Below, piece by piece: positions 1 through 12,075 of a stretch of DNA of 64,000 nt (position 1 is its first letter; every line of letters starts with the position of its first letter). The notes beneath the pieces were generated by a model. It was not told the DNA's origin, did not search any database, and saw only the letters and a program-made list of their open reading frames with translations. Made by a program: the position numbers and the translations under genes. Source of the stretch: Lepeophtheirus salmonis (lineage: Eukaryota > Arthropoda > Copepoda > Siphonostomatoida > Caligidae). Location of the stretch: the NCBI RefSeq assembly GCF_016086655.4, contig NC_052140.2, forward strand, positions 12,090,001-12,154,000. Reading direction: 5' to 3'.

Positions 1-589
1 AAAAAGAGAAAATTTTGGTTATTATTTTTTTTTAACTAATGGATTTATATAGTGAAGACTTATATAATAAATAATTTCTGAATTTGAATAGACAAAAAGA
101 GATAATGATTTAAAGAATGATAAAATACATCCCAGTTGAATAAACCCAAGTTTTATGGGGGAGGGATAACTTCAATAAATTTCCCAGTGTTTCCAACTTA
201 ACTTCACGATACCTTACAACAAAAGGTAAATCTGAACTAAAATAAATAATGTTTTTGACCCCAGGGGATTTTGTACCTGCTAGTTGGTATTACAGGAAAA
301 TATAGACAAGTTTACCTTTTTGTAAAAAAATAATAGTATCTATATTTCACATCAATATTATTTTTTAGAGAAATTCAGTACACATAGGATTTATTTATTT
401 GAAGAGAAAAGAAATTATTAAAGAATAAAATATCGAAAAAACTTCATAAATTACATTAATTCTATAAAAAAAACACATTTTACTTTTATACCGTTCCGAA
501 CCACGTACTGTGAAGGGTGTACCGCGTTTCATACTGATCCGTTGGTTTATCGTACTGTCCTTGTCTCTTGCTAAATGCTTAATCAGAAG
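1..589. other. AT-rich non-coding stretch
   Basis: I see no gene or recognisable element here. The sequence is AT-rich, with short homopolymer runs and no long reading frame of convincing composition. Confidence 0.5.
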
Positions 590-1395
590 TGTCTGCAAAC
601 CCTCCAGGCCACCCCAAAAAAAGTAAAGAATTTTTGCTTTATACAAAAATTTTAATAATTGATTTTTTTTTAAATTGAATATAAAAAATTTAATTTTTCA
701 GATTTTTTTTCCAAAGAATTTAATTTTTTTGTAAAACCTTTAATATTTGAAATTTGTTTCCAAGAAATTTATTTTTTGGAAACAGTTGTAGATTTATGAA
801 AAAAAAAAATTTGGAACTTGTTTTATTTTTTTAGAAAAGCAATGGAATTTTAGAACTTTTTGTGAATAGCTTTACATTTTTAAATTGTTTTCAAAAAAAT
901 TTATATTTGAATTTAATATTGATTTTTTTTAAACCAAGCCCCCCCCCCCTTGAAATATAGTCCTACAAGTCTACAAGTGTCTGCAAGGAGTGGCCACCCC
1001 CAAAAAAAGTTAAGAAATTTTTGCTTTATACAAAAATTTAATTATGGATTTTTTTTTTAATTAAATATTTAAAATTTAATTTTTCAGATTTTTTTCCAAA
1101 AAATTAATATTTGAAATTTTTTTTCCTAAGAATTTCATTTTTTTGTGAACAGCTGTGGATTTTTGAATTTTATTTTGTAAAACCTTTAATATTTGAATTT
1201 TTTTTCTACAAAATTTATTTTTTGGAAAAAAAAATTTCATAAATTTTTATTTTTGAGAAAAGCAATTGACTTTTAAATTTTTTTGTGAATAGCTGTAGAT
1301 TTTTAAATTGTTTTAAAAAAGTTATATTTGCATTTAATTTTGTATTTCTTTTATAAAATTTCATTTTTCAAAAAAAAAACAGAAGTTTTAAACTT
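590..1395. repeat. Two AT-rich dispersed repeat units, GTGTCTGCA family
   Basis: Two units lie head to tail. Each opens with GTGTCTGCA, a short G/C cluster containing GGCCACCCC, then AAAAAAAGT and a shared stretch around AATTTTTGCTTTATAC. The bodies are irregular modules of A and T runs around AGCTGTGGATTTTT. The same ends and body recur near 9.5-10.8, 25.3-25.8, 28.9-30.5, 49.9-50.2, 55.3-55.8 and 62.7-63.5 kb. I take this to be a non-autonomous dispersed repeat of unknown class. Confidence 0.6.
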
Positions 1396-1850
1396 CTCCC
1401 GAACTTTTTCTGTCTAGGTGTTCCCAAAATAGCTCTATTGTGTTCAAATCAGGAGATTGAGCTGGCCATTGCATAATATATCAGATGTGAGAGGTTTTTT
1501 TTCTTTTCCAAGATGTATGTTTTGTGTCGTTGTCTTGTTGAAAAACAAACTTACTTCCAATTAATCTCTGTCCAGGAGAAATGGCTGTTGTCTTCAGCAT
1601 ATAATGATAACTATTCTGAAGGAATTAACTACCAATCTCTCACACATGCCAGAGAAAAACATTGCATATGAAATGAAGCCTGGTCAAAACAGCTGGATTT
1701 TTACAGACCGATCATTAAAAATTAGTAAAAGATCTATTTCTTTCATAATAATTTACATCAGGTTAAAGGAAAAAATATTGATCGAGTCATAAACATTGAT
1801 GAAAATGACGAAAAAGTATTTTTTTCCAAACTTTTTCTCGTCAGTGTATA
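1396..1850 (-). mobile_element. Tc1-like (DD34E) transposon fragment
   Basis: On the minus strand a decayed frame reads FVFQQDNDTKHTSWK and then WPAQSPDLNTIELFWEHLD. These are the second catalytic Asp region and the C-terminal catalytic Glu region (SPDLNPIENLW in typical members) of Tc1 transposases. A probable terminal repeat, GACGAGAAAAAGTTTGGAA on the minus strand, lies at 1823-1845. Frame breaks separate the pieces and the N-terminal DNA-binding part is not recognisable. This is a different Tc1 branch from the other fragments in the window, which end in a PLD-type third acid. Confidence 0.7.
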
Positions 1851-1985
1851 TAGGATATTTCTTTTTCTACGAATGACCGGGGCGCAAACCTATGCATATT
1901 GAGTTTAAGTGTATAATTTCACCCGAGTGAGTTTTATATGAGCTACTTCGATTCCACTTAAAGTTATTGTCCTTGATTGAATTCC
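1847..1985 (-). repeat. tRNA-derived SINE, 3' truncated
   Basis: On the minus strand this starts GTGGAATCGAAGTAGCTCAT, has a B-box-like GGTTTGCGCCCC, and continues CGGTCATTCGTAGAAAAAGAAATAT. It matches the SINE copies at 38.2-38.4, 46.8-47.0 and 55.1-55.8 kb, but the 3' half is missing where it meets the terminal repeat of the neighbouring Tc1-like element. Confidence 0.6.
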
Positions 1986-2552
1986 GAAATTCCAAACCAA
2001 GCATTGATGATATCTTGAAAGCCAAACCTCAGTTTCACAAATCTCACTTACCTTTTTTGGAGCTTAGTTTGTAAAATTTGGATCTATGTATCTTTAAAAG
2101 TTTGTAAATTTCACATTTTCCCTTGTCTAAACGAAAATAAATATTTGCTGAAGTATGAGTGATGTTAGTTTTATCAAATATTTATTACCTACCAATATTA
2201 TCTTCTAAAACAAAAATAAACATATTTACAGCAAGTATAAAAGAGCAAAGGGTAACAAAACTTGATACGCTTCAAAGTTTTATTTTAAGATGAGAAGCCT
2301 GTCCATTCCTTTGTGTATACTTTTTTTAGTCAAACAAATGTATTGGAGAAGAAAGAAAATATCATTGTATTTAGATTGAACATACATATTTTATACATAT
2401 TCTATTGAGGAGCAAATCTCTAAATTAAATGACTATTAAATTTGTACGATTATTGTAGCATATTGTGAAGTTCTTGCAAAGAAAGAGTCAAACCTCCGTG
2501 GAAATTATATATAAGGAAGTATTTTAAATCCTACAAATTTAAGGATAATGTA
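1986..2552. other. Non-coding stretch
   Basis: No gene or element recognised. AT-rich sequence without a credible reading frame. Confidence 0.45.
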
Positions 2553-3270
2553 GAGGGTGCACAAGTTATCAATGACGACACTTTGGCACGCTCTCTTGGG
2601 TAAACACGGGCACTTATCCAACTAATTTGGAATCAACAAAGGAGTGAAAAAAAAAAAAATTGCTCGAACTCTGGTAACCAATGAGACGTTTGTTCGCAAT
2701 ATGTACTTGCCGTCATGGTGCTTGTGTGGTTAGATCCAAAGGCTAAGTCATACTCATCATGTATTCGCTCTAGCCCTCAGGTTCAACATCAATGTCTAGC
2801 CTATACGTTTTTGAGACCAAGATGAAACCCTAGATCGACGTTGTTGCAAATTGAAGCGTTACTTGTGACACCTCGAATTCTCAAATGGCTCCAAGATAAT
2901 TTTGACAACTTCATCTTGCCAGACTTTTGGCCTCCAAACTCGCCGGATGTGAATCTGATGAATTTTTTTGTGGAGGGTTCTATCGAACAACAAACCAATC
3001 GAACCCCTTGCAACACTGAAAAGGAACTTATCTGTCGGATCGAGAAGTCGAGACTTCCCAAGGGATCTAGTGGCGAAAGCTTGCTCGCGCTTTCGGCTTC
3101 GTATAGAAACTGTAAGTGAGGCTGGAGTTGATTTTATTGAATAAAATCATTCAAAACTCATTAAGCTTTCAGAATCGTGTTACATACTTTACATCCAAAA
3201 ACTGGTCAGAGAAAAAATTATATTTGAAAAAAAAAAATCATTTTCATGGCACGGATAGCCTGTGCACCCT
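2553..3270 (+). mobile_element. Degenerate Tc1/mariner element with terminal inverted repeats
   Basis: The left end reads AGGGTGCACAAGTTATC and the right end, complemented, AGGGTGCACAGGCTATCC. Both abut TA, the target duplicated by this superfamily. The interior near 2841-3119 encodes WLQDNFDNFILPDFWPPNSP followed by DVNLMNFFVEGSIEQQTNR, the C-terminal third of a transposase. At about 718 bp it is roughly half a full element. Upstream only short matching pieces remain, broken by stops, so it cannot encode an active enzyme. Confidence 0.65.
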
Positions 3271-3318
3271 TAACAATATATTTCCCAAAATTAATTCAGG
3301 AATTCATAAATATCTTGT

Positions 3319-3560
3319 TCATACATGTTGTGGTCCATAGGGAAGTAAATCACTCAGACCAACCCCCTCCAGCTTCAAACACAACCTGGTACATACCTTG
3401 ATGATGAATTCCTTGTCCACATTGACCATTGTCTCGAAAACGGAATCCCACATGGACTCAACAGTGTTATGTCCATGTTTATTGTACTCTCTCTCCAAGA
3501 TGGTCCACACAGTGCAGTTTAATGGGTGCATATATGGGAAGCTAGGTTCCATAAGTATTT
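3319..3560 (-). mobile_element. Tc1/mariner transposase C-terminal fragment
   Basis: The minus-strand frame reads HPLNCTVWTILEREYNKHGH and then NTVESMWDSVFETMVNVDK, ending near CTRLCLKLEGV. This is the segment after the second catalytic Asp in Tc1/mariner transposases (NPLDYxVWxxLE...), with the third acid of PLD changed to Asn. A related piece occurs inside duplicated copies A and B (about 11.95-12.07 and 31.57-31.69 kb). No upstream catalytic region is attached. Confidence 0.55.
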
Positions 3561-4149
3561 TCCCAAAATATAAAAGTCTAAAAAAGATTTGCTTTTCCGT
3601 ATTAAATTAGGTTCCAAGTACCCGATTTGGGCAAACTGCATTAATTCAAAATTCTAGCATGGCAACGTATCTGTTGACACGAATTTAAGCCCTCTAACAT
3701 CATTATCCATCAAATTACTTGCGTCCTCAGGGTGGGCGCAGCACGGTGGGATACAATAATTAATTTTAGGAAATAAATTGTAATATACTTTATCCTTAAA
3801 TTTTCATTCCCCACCGTGTTGTAGATATGTTGAACTTTTAGGTATTCCAAGTACAAACTTTTATGTCTTTATAGTTCAAAATATATATGACTACATTTAA
3901 AGGGATGTAAATCTAAAGCCTTTTTTACCGCCCGAGTTTTTTTGCTGTTGGCAACTTGAATAGTATTTTTTGTTTTCTTCTTCTTAAGCTGTGTATCGTT
4001 ATTCTTTCATTCTTGAGGAGATAACCATGTTTTTAGACCATGGAAAATCTAAGTATACTGAGTAAACAATCAAATTTTGAAGTGTCCTTATTTGTTTAAA
4101 TAGTGCCACTTACAATAAAAGATGGAGGTCGTTCCATAGAACCAAAGTT

Positions 4150-5170
4150 GTACCAATATTATTTAGCTGTCCATATAAAAAACATGAGATAAGAAATGGC
4201 AAAATAAGACAGAAAACATCAAAAGGTATCAAGTCTAATGAATGAAAAAGAGACATCTGCTCATATGGGCGTAATTCCAACTATTGTGGGGCATGTGCTT
4301 ATGCAGATAAGGAATTGAGTAAACATCGAGAGGAAGTTAGGATCAGAGACATCTTTATCTGTTGTAATACACATCGGCATGAAACAGTTTTTGAAGAAGA
4401 TCATGGCAAACCCAACAAAGTCCATCAGAGCCCACACACTTGAGCTCAGGAGAACCGTTACTGCATGGGAGTTCAAGAGCTATGATAAAAAGAAGCATCA
4501 GTTGCTCATGAAAGTTACAAAAGAACAAAGACTTGCCGGATACCATAAGCTATTGAACTTGATGAAACATCTAATGTGAATATTGTTTCCGCTAAGAAAA
4601 TCTTCACAGTGGATCAGCTCCAAACCAGGCGGAATGAAAAGTGGCTGGCACTGTAGATGAACGACCTTGAGGGGATCAGTACATCTCTGCACCCAATCAA
4701 AGAGATTGTATTGGACATTATTGCCAGTGATAGAATGAAGATACCGCCCATTTTCTTATGCAAAAGACGCTAAATGGAACACCAAGATGTATTACAATGT
4801 ATACACCGTCATAAGATTTTGACCTGGTTGAAGTAAAATTATTCATCTCACAATTATAAATTCTAACAGAACACTGCACCGGTGCACACAGCAGGCAAAG
4901 TACAGAATTTCATGGCCAACTCTTTTTAATTTTTTTGACTTAAGAACTATTAGGCATCATCTCCTGATCTTAATCCGTTGGACTATCTCTGGTGAGTGTA
5001 TCATTGAAAACAACGTCAATGCCAACAAAATTCGAGAGGCACTGAAGGCAACCATAAAACTATCAAAGAGGAGTGGACTGTGTATCTGGAGAATAAGATA
5101 GTGGATGCGGGTAGCAGTTTCTGCCACTGGTTCCATCCTGTAGTCCTAACAAACGGATCATATTAAAGAA
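4150..5170 (+). mobile_element. Decayed Tc1/mariner transposon
   Basis: At 4379-4579 the plus strand encodes MKQFLKKIMANPTKSIRAHT and onwards to KVTKEQRLAGYHKLLNLMKH, matching the region between the DNA-binding domain and the first catalytic Asp of mariner-type transposases. Next comes a broken KKIFTVDQL segment. Near 4960-5110 the third-acid region reads SPDLNPLDYLW, then a NANKIREALKATI tail. Stops and frameshifts lie throughout. I could not define terminal repeats. Confidence 0.6.
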
Positions 5171-7779
5171 TATTAAGAAAAGACAATAGTAGTTGAGAGA
5201 AATACTAAGGATTTCTTGGCAACTTGTAAGTGTAAAATCTTGCTATAATCAGAGTAGAATTGATGATCCACAATTAAGTAACTCCTGCCAATGACCTTGC
5301 TAAATACAGAGTAAGATTTGTGTTTATTTTTTTCCTCGTACGGAACCTTGCAAAAGATCTAATGTAAATGTCAGAACGGCGACTAACCTGCTCTTTTATT
5401 GAAAATTCTTCAAATTGTCAAAGTTATCATATTGATTGTCAGATTTCTTTTTTTAGTATCCCAAAAATACTTACAATTTGCAACCATAGCCTCTATGGTT
5501 GCAAAAAGGAGTCAATTGATTAGAAAAAGGAAGAAAACTCTCTAAAAACAAACAAAAAACGATCAATGCAAAAAAAGATGAGGAATCAAAGGCATTATTC
5601 ATACATTGTTATAAAAGAGAAATAAAGATTGATGATCCATCGTTTGTGTTATTAATTAGAAAGTAAGGGAAAGCTTTTGTGAAAACAATTCAAGGAAAAA
5701 AAAGCCAGGAAAAAAAGCGAAAAAAAAGACACTTTTTCTCTAACTGATATATATCAGTGGGATAACAGGAAGTGCTATTTATCGACATATTCATAAATCA
5801 TTCTACTACAAGGTCTGGTCAAAAAGTAAGGGGACTTTTCAAAAATCCGGGCAACATTTTGTATATTCTATTTTTTTAGTTATTTATGTTAGTATACTCG
5901 CCACGAATATATATTTACTGTTTTAGCTGTATAATATGTTTATTTTCATTCTGAAAGGCATAACAGCTAAGAGTATTTTAGGTGGCTTGCAATTTTTGCA
6001 AAAACAAAAAACAAATATACGAAAAAAAAACACGTTTTCAAAACTTATTCAAAATTAAAAATGTTATGGGCAAGAAAAGAAGTGAATAAAAATTGCAGTT
6101 TAGTTGGTGTTTTTTTTTTCACGTGCAAAAAAAAATAGATTTCCAATTGAGTATTGGATTCGTAGAAAAAAATAAAGTTTGTAAAAATGTGTTTGGAGAA
6201 TCGTTTGCATATAGTTTTTTTTTGGAAAAAAACATAAATAAACATTAATGTTTAAAATTAAATTTCTCATTAGACCTTTAAAATCTTACAGATATAACAA
6301 ATGTTAAAAAGAACCTCAAAGTAAATCAAAAAACATGGTTGTAAACCTGAACAGTTATAAAATGATAGTTAAATAGAGAGACAAAATAGATTTTTTTTTA
6401 AATCCTAAACTTCTTACACTCCGATGTTCTTACAGTGTCTATTGTACATATTGATGATGGTTCTGAGAGTTTTTGCATTTCTTATTGAAAAATATGGGTA
6501 ATATTTTATGAGATTCGCAGCTTAATTCCAGGAAGTACCATGCAGCTGGATAATTTTCAAAGAAAAAGTTGCATTTCTAGTTGCAGCATAAATTAAAATA
6601 GCTCTCAGATCTATACCATCAATCACTTTATCTTCCGTAATACGTTAAGCTATGAAAGCTTTAGAGTTTCCAAAAGCAGCAGTGATGGATATTTCTTCTT
6701 TCAACCGATGCGACTGGTGAGTAGGAATACCAAATAGAAAAAGAGCTTTTGCAAAATTTGATTCAAAATCTCTTATATACATCTATGGTTATCCCGAACT
6801 ACAGTTAACGTATGGCTGTCAAATAAGGCGTGTATTATATATTCGACCACAGTCGCACTGTAATAAGTATCATAAATACCCCTCAAAGAGCCCATAAATA
6901 TTTTATCCCACGAACGAGGAAGGTCCAAAGTTCTACTATACCTCCGGTAGGTTTGTTTCGCATCCACGATTCAGGAATTCTAAAGTCAAATTTTATACAC
7001 TGTGGAACCAGAAAAAGGTGTAAGTTCGACAATCTACGCGGGGAGAAGAGAAATCTTCCTGAATTGAAGACTATTTAAATCATGGAGTGTTAGAAAGTTA
7101 TTCCAAATTGCAATATTTTTATAACTCTACTGAATCAGCCAAATTCTGAAAAAAAGGTATCTTGTCAGAGTGTTGGCGAATAATGTCTAGAGTACTATTA
7201 TAGTCAAACTAGGGTATTTTAGTCCATATTATTCTATGAGCAGTTGTCCATTTACTAGAGACATTCATAATTACACCATTTGATAGATCTTAACCGAATA
7301 TTATAAATTTATGAACAGGAGACCTACTAATAAAATTTCTCCATTCTTAATGTAATTCAGCCGCAATGTTTGTAAAAATCTTGATGTACATTTTTGGCAG
7401 AACATTAGACAAAAGAACCAGTCTTCTTCCTAATTATTTGCGAGACCTCTTTATCATATTAATATATGTAGCTATGATTAAACAACAGCTTCAACCATGT
7501 TTCCACTTCACTTAGTATTTTTTATTTTGTGGGATCGATCAAGACTTACTTTTCTTGTGCGTGTTGACCGAATTTTGCTACAAGACCAAAATGTACGGAG
7601 TTAGTTCATACAAAAATTAAAACGTCTGGTCTAAGATTTCTAGACCGAACCCCTAAACTAATAGGTACATACAGACGTTATTTGACAACAATCTTTGTGT
7701 GTAAGCGTTGGTAGGACGTTGTTTGTTACTTTGGCAGTGTGCCAAAAGTGTTTGGTGTCAGTGACAAAAAACTCCATCG
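5171..7779. other. Long stretch without recognisable genes
   Basis: No gene recognised. GGTCTGGTCAAAAAGTAAGG at 5814-5833 resembles a mariner terminal repeat, but I found no partner end. Around 6773-7078 both strands have open frames of 64-82 codons with no family resemblance. Homopolymer-rich DNA fills the rest. Confidence 0.4.
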
Positions 7780-8160
7780 ATCAACGAAATATTTATTCCT
7801 CAATTGTGAAAAAGGCATCATGTTCTTGTTGCGATCCACGCCGGATGAGACAATTTTGAAATAAGAAACTTCTTAAATCTGGGCAAATCCTTCATCTGGA
7901 GAGTCTGGAGGGGACAACAAGACTCTGCTTCCTACCACACTGCAAAGATAATGTTGAACTGGTTGTCAGAATTTTTTGTAACTTAGTTGGACACAGTATT
8001 TGGCCTCCAAAATCACTGGACCAACAGATCAGAAATTCTGTCTAGGATCCGGAAGGAATTGGAGAATCTCCCAAAGTTGACTGCCATCAATACCCACTCC
8101 CGTTTTCGAGGTCGATTCAAGGCTGATATTACCATAAAAAAACAATTCTATTGGATAAGT
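7780..8160 (+). mobile_element. Tc1/mariner transposase fragment
   Basis: The plus strand encodes QQDSASYHTAKIMLNWLSEF near 7917-7975, which is the second catalytic Asp with its downstream helix, followed by a broken WPPK segment and RIRKELENLPKLTAINTHSR then FRGRF. This is the C-terminal half of a mariner-like transposase. Frameshifts separate the parts, and the third acid region is damaged. Confidence 0.6.
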
Positions 8161-9155
8161 TAAAAAAATAAGATTATTAGTTTAGATGAAAATCCTTTCT
8201 TTTTTTATTGTGTTAATTGTTAAATATAAGTAGCACCCGGTATAACTGTATCAGACAATTTCTTTCAAATCACTTAAAATTAGAGGCAGGAGAATGAATA
8301 CCTTACACTGTTTGGTAGACGACTATGTAGATAAAAAAGGAATTTAATTAAAATTTTTTTTTTTGTCATCCAAAAGTAGTTTGTCATTAAATAAATTGTG
8401 CACAAAATAATAAAGCAAAAAAAAGAAGTATAATTCGATTACTTAAATAGGTCATTTACTTTTTTGTATTTGTAATTTTTTGAGGAAAGGTATACTTGCT
8501 TATTTGTATGAATGTATGTACTAGTAATGTAATCGAATATATGGTACGTCAACACAAAAGTAACCTAGAACAAAACTCAAGGAAATGAGTAGCTCTCAAT
8601 TTCCAGGCCATATTGAGTAAACTTTCGTGTGAAATGATCCTGAGAGACTTTTTATGTAACTTTTTTAGTATTTTTATACTTAACAAATTCTTAATTGAAA
8701 AATAGACTCCTTGAATCCGGAATTTGAACGAGTTTTATTACGGAAACACGGGAAGCTACATTAACTAAGCTTTGTACAGATGTTGGCAGATGTATTAAAT
8801 CCCTTTATAACCTTCAACGCAGACTCCATAGACGTTGATAATTGCATCAATGGACATACGGAAGCTATGACAGGGATAATAATTGGGTCATAAAGTTTCA
8901 ATACTCATCAACGAAAGAATTGAGAGTTTTGATATTCGATACCCAAGTCCGCCAGGCACTGGCCTCGACAGAAAGAAAAGTAGAGCAGGCTGACATATGA
9001 AAGGTATAGAGGCCACATTGTTACCGGCCAGAATATAATGTTGGTCCATAAAAAGGTAGGGTACATTAAAATCTGAGTACTTTGAATTTTAAGCTTCCAC
9101 AAGATATAAATTATTAATTAACAAAGAATTTCAAGAAAATTAATATTATAAACAG

Positions 9156-9407
9156 ATGTGTCGTGTCGAAGGTCTGTTAATCATTAATGTTGCCGCACTT
9201 AACACCATTGGTGGCTTCCAGGGGGCGGCAAAAGGTCTGGCAACCGCTGCAGCTATAGTGTTCTATCATGGCGTGTCAGTGTTGACTGATAGTGGATTTG
9301 AGGGGCTCGGTGTTATGACGACAGACACTGCAGGCCTTCCGCTCGACATGCACCCAAAAGCTGTAGTAATCATTAAAGAAACAAAACACGGTTTAAAAAT
9401 TGGTTGA
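9156..9407 (+). CDS. Unrecognised 83-codon ORF, copy A
   Basis: This ATG-started frame encodes 83 residues rich in Gly, Ala and Val (for example GGFQGAAKGLATAAAIVFYH). It is markedly GC-richer than its surroundings. I recognise no family. Copy B has the same frame at 28549-28800 with seven residue changes; of ten base differences only two are silent, which argues against selection for the protein. A TATA-like TGGATATATAAACAT lies downstream, not upstream. It may be a relic of a gene piece or a chance frame; a function cannot be assigned. Confidence 0.25.
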   Translation: MCRVEGLLIINVAALNTIGGFQGAAKGLATAAAIVFYHGVSVLTDSGFEGLGVMTTDTAGLPLDMHPKAVVIIKETKHGLKIG

Positions 9408-9692
9408 TAAAAATGTTACTATCTCAAAAACAAATGTTTTGGGACATTTGGAGGAAGAAGGACACCTGCAATAGTCAACATCAACAATGATGACGTCACA
9501 TAAAAACGCTCTATAGCTGGATATATAAACATATTTTTTCTTTATGCAGGGGTGTCTGCTGTATTATATTTTGGGTAAAGGCGTGGTTTTGTATTTTTTT
9601 GAAAAAAATTAAAAATTCTTTTGAAATTCTTTACAAAATTTTACATATTAAATTTTTGTAAAAAAAATTATGTACTTAAGTTCAAATATATA

Positions 9693-10583
9693 CAGGGAGC
9701 GGGGATCAGATTGTTGCCTACTTTAAACTTTGATAACTTGAAGACGACATTATCAAATAAAAAACCGGTTACCAAATAGGAAAGCTATTCTCATCAGCTG
9801 ACGATACGTAGTTCAGTTAGCATCTTGCCGTCATCATATGAGGAGAGAAATAGCTATAAGTGGAACAAAGAGCTTTCGAGGTCCGCCATAGTCATGGCAT
9901 TGGTTAATAATGGAGGTGAAATCTCCAATTCAACGATTGCTTCAACCTTAAGAGTGAATTTACGGACTGTTCAGCGTATCCATAAGAAGCTAGAGGACAC
10001 CTGGGATGTAGATGCCACCATAAAGAGGGCACCCAAGGAGGAGGGCGCCGACAGGAAGGTCAGGGACACCGACTTTGTCGACCAGGTGAAGAAGATGGTT
10101 GAGGATGCCCCTACCAGGTTCATGAAGGCCGGAGGCAGGCCCTGGGTGTGGCAACAGGACTCAGTACCCTGCCATGTGTCCAATATCTCCATGCAGTGGT
10201 TAACCGAGAACTTTTATGACGTCGTAACCAAAGATTTGTGGCCTCCTAACTCTCCCGACCTTAATCCTTTGGACTATTTTGTCTGGGGCTATGTCGAGAG
10301 ACATACCAACAGACATCCCCATGGCACCAAGGCTAGCCTGAAGGACTCCATCAAGGAAGTATTCGGCAACATGGACAATGAGATGGTTAGAAGAGCCTGC
10401 GGCCGGTTCAGATGCCGTATTGAGGCCGTTATTGATGCCAACGGTGATTATATCGCATGAATGGGTACTCTATATCTATATGCTCGTCATAGTTTTGATT
10501 TTCAATAAAAAAGTTAAAAAATGTATATTTTGTGTTGTTTTTTGTAGAAAAATATTTTGGCGACAATTCATTCCCGCTCCCTG
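9693..10583 (+). mobile_element. Internally deleted Tc1/mariner element, copy A
   Basis: The ends read CAGGGAGCGGGGATCAGA and, complemented, CAGGGAGCGGGAATGAATTG. They are flanked by TA (9691-9692 and 10584-10585), the superfamily target duplication. The element is 891 bp and carries one deleted transposase frame. The copy-B element occupies the homologous site, with better matching ends. Confidence 0.9.
9825..10460 (+). pseudogene. Tc1/mariner (DD37D-type) transposase, middle deleted
   Basis: The frame has 211 codons plus stop. Its first codon is TTG, where copy B has ATG, so the start is lost. Residues about 14-55 form the helix-turn-helix part (STIASTLRVNLRTVQRIHKK). After about residue 97 it jumps to WVWQQDSVPCHVSNISMQWL, the second catalytic Asp, and then WPPNSPDLNPLDYFVWGYVE, where the Asp of PLD lies 37 residues after the previous Asp. 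The region with the first catalytic Asp (FSDEKNF, present in copy B) is absent. It cannot be catalytically active, although it could still bind the ends. Confidence 0.85.
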
Positions 10584-11414
10584 TATATATATATATATAT
10601 TTTCTATTTCAAATATTGACAAATTTTTATATTTTATATTTTGAAAGAAAAAATTTCAAATATCTATATTTATTCACAACAACTTTTTTTTTTTGAAACT
10701 GAAAAATTTAATTAAATTTCAAATGTTAAATTTTTTGAAAAAAAATCAAATATAAAATTTTCTAGTAAAAAGCAAAAATTCCTTAATTTAGGGGACCTAC
10801 AGCTCCTGTAGCCCACCCTTATAATTGTATATAATTAATTAAAAGTGTATTATTATATGGTATAATCCAAATATATTCTTCCCACCCATACAAATATACA
10901 TTTTGGAACTTTAAAACAAATATCTAATTAATTCAACCTCTAAAAGTAGATAGGTAGAAATAGTATTAAACAAAAGACTTTTAATTAAGGAATTAAAAAT
11001 AAACTTTAGAGAACATTTAATCCAATAACCCCACACGTATCATATTTTAAATCCTCAGTTTAAGGAATTTAAAAAAAAAAAATGTGCTCAAAATTTTTCA
11101 AAATATACAATTCTGAATATATCAGCAATCTTTTTTTGTTTATCTGTCTGTTGATGTGTCAGAAGTACAGAATGAAGATCCAATGAGTTAACATATACAG
11201 GACGAGAGCTCAAAAAATTTTAAATACGTTTTCACTTCTAAATATTTCTTTTTTTTTTTTTTTTTGGGAAACTTTTTAAGCAAAAGTTGCTAATTCAACA
11301 ATTTTCTACTTTTTTAATCCAGTCGGATCCTATTACAAAATTTAAGTACTAGGACCTGTCCTTATCGGTCTTTTATAGTAACTAAAATATCTGAAATAAC
11401 GTAGTTATAGTCTC

Positions 11415-12075
11415 TGTACAGGGTGAGGACTCAAAAATGAGAAAATTTGAAATACTTTTTTCACTTACACATATTTTTATTTTATACTACAATATGTCCC
11501 CCTCCATTCTCAATTATGGCTTTAATACAGAGATGAACCGAAGCATAGCCGACCTTAAAAAAAGTAAAAGGACAAGTTGTTCCAATCCTCCTTGCACAAC
11601 TCCCTTCAGGGCATCAACATTCAGGTGAGAAGTCTTGTTCGTCTTTTACTCCAAGATGCTCCAAACAGTCAAGTCCAGGGAGTTCACGTGGGGTGAGGAG
11701 AAAGAACAGAAGACATCCATGTTTTTGGACGTTTGTGCCGGTTGCCGTCATGGGTAAACGCATAGTTGTACCTGGGTAACGTTCTCTTCAACCATGACAA
11801 GACATGGTACATGAGGACCTTGTAGTGGACGTCCGTGTTGCCTTTCTTGTTGGTCTTGAAGAAAAAAGGAGGGATCTTGATACCGTCAGACACCACAAAG
11901 TGTTAGGACCATGGTCTGAGCTGAATGTTTTTCACCCAATAATTGAGATTATATCCCCTTAATTTTTAATGGCTAGGTAAAGAAAGACTCAACAGTGTTA
12001 TTTGCTCGTTTATTGGACTCTTTGTCTCTCCAAGACGTTCCACAAATAGTTGTCCAAGGGTTTCCTTTACCCACA
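11415..12075 (-). mobile_element. Tc1/mariner remnants in copy A
   Basis: A terminal repeat TACAGGGTGAGGACTCAAAA starts at 11417; its complement closes the related fragment near 49.46 kb. On the minus strand, frames read VSDGIKIPPFFFKTNKK, then a segment near SLDLTVWSILE with KTNKTSHLNVDALKGVV, and a final LRMEGDIL. These are the C-terminal half of a transposase with frame breaks. From about 11945 to 12070 a second fragment (SWRDKESNKRANNTVESFF) resembles the one at 3.3-3.56 kb. All of it is shared with copy B. Confidence 0.6.

Larger units (their letters stand above)
9547..10830. repeat. AT-rich dispersed repeat carrying a nested transposon
   Basis: The left edge is GCAGGGGTGTCTGCTG and the right edge, complemented, is GGGTGGGCTACAGGAG followed by TTAAGGAATTTTTGC, matching the 590-1395 units. 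Without the nested 891-bp Tc1/mariner element it is about 390 bp. The same nested arrangement sits in copy B, so the transposon entered before the segment duplicated. Confidence 0.6.

Noticed and set aside
6773..7078. Overlapping opposite-strand frames of 64 and 82 codons
   Set aside because: No motif, splice signal or conserved copy supports either strand.
8908..9102. Minus-strand frame upstream of the 83-codon ORF (counterpart 28186-28389)
   Set aside because: The open frame differs between copies A and B because of single-base indels, so no common protein is preserved.
9971..10192. Antisense frame of 73 codons inside the transposase
   Set aside because: Shadow of the plus-strand transposase, which has clear motifs.
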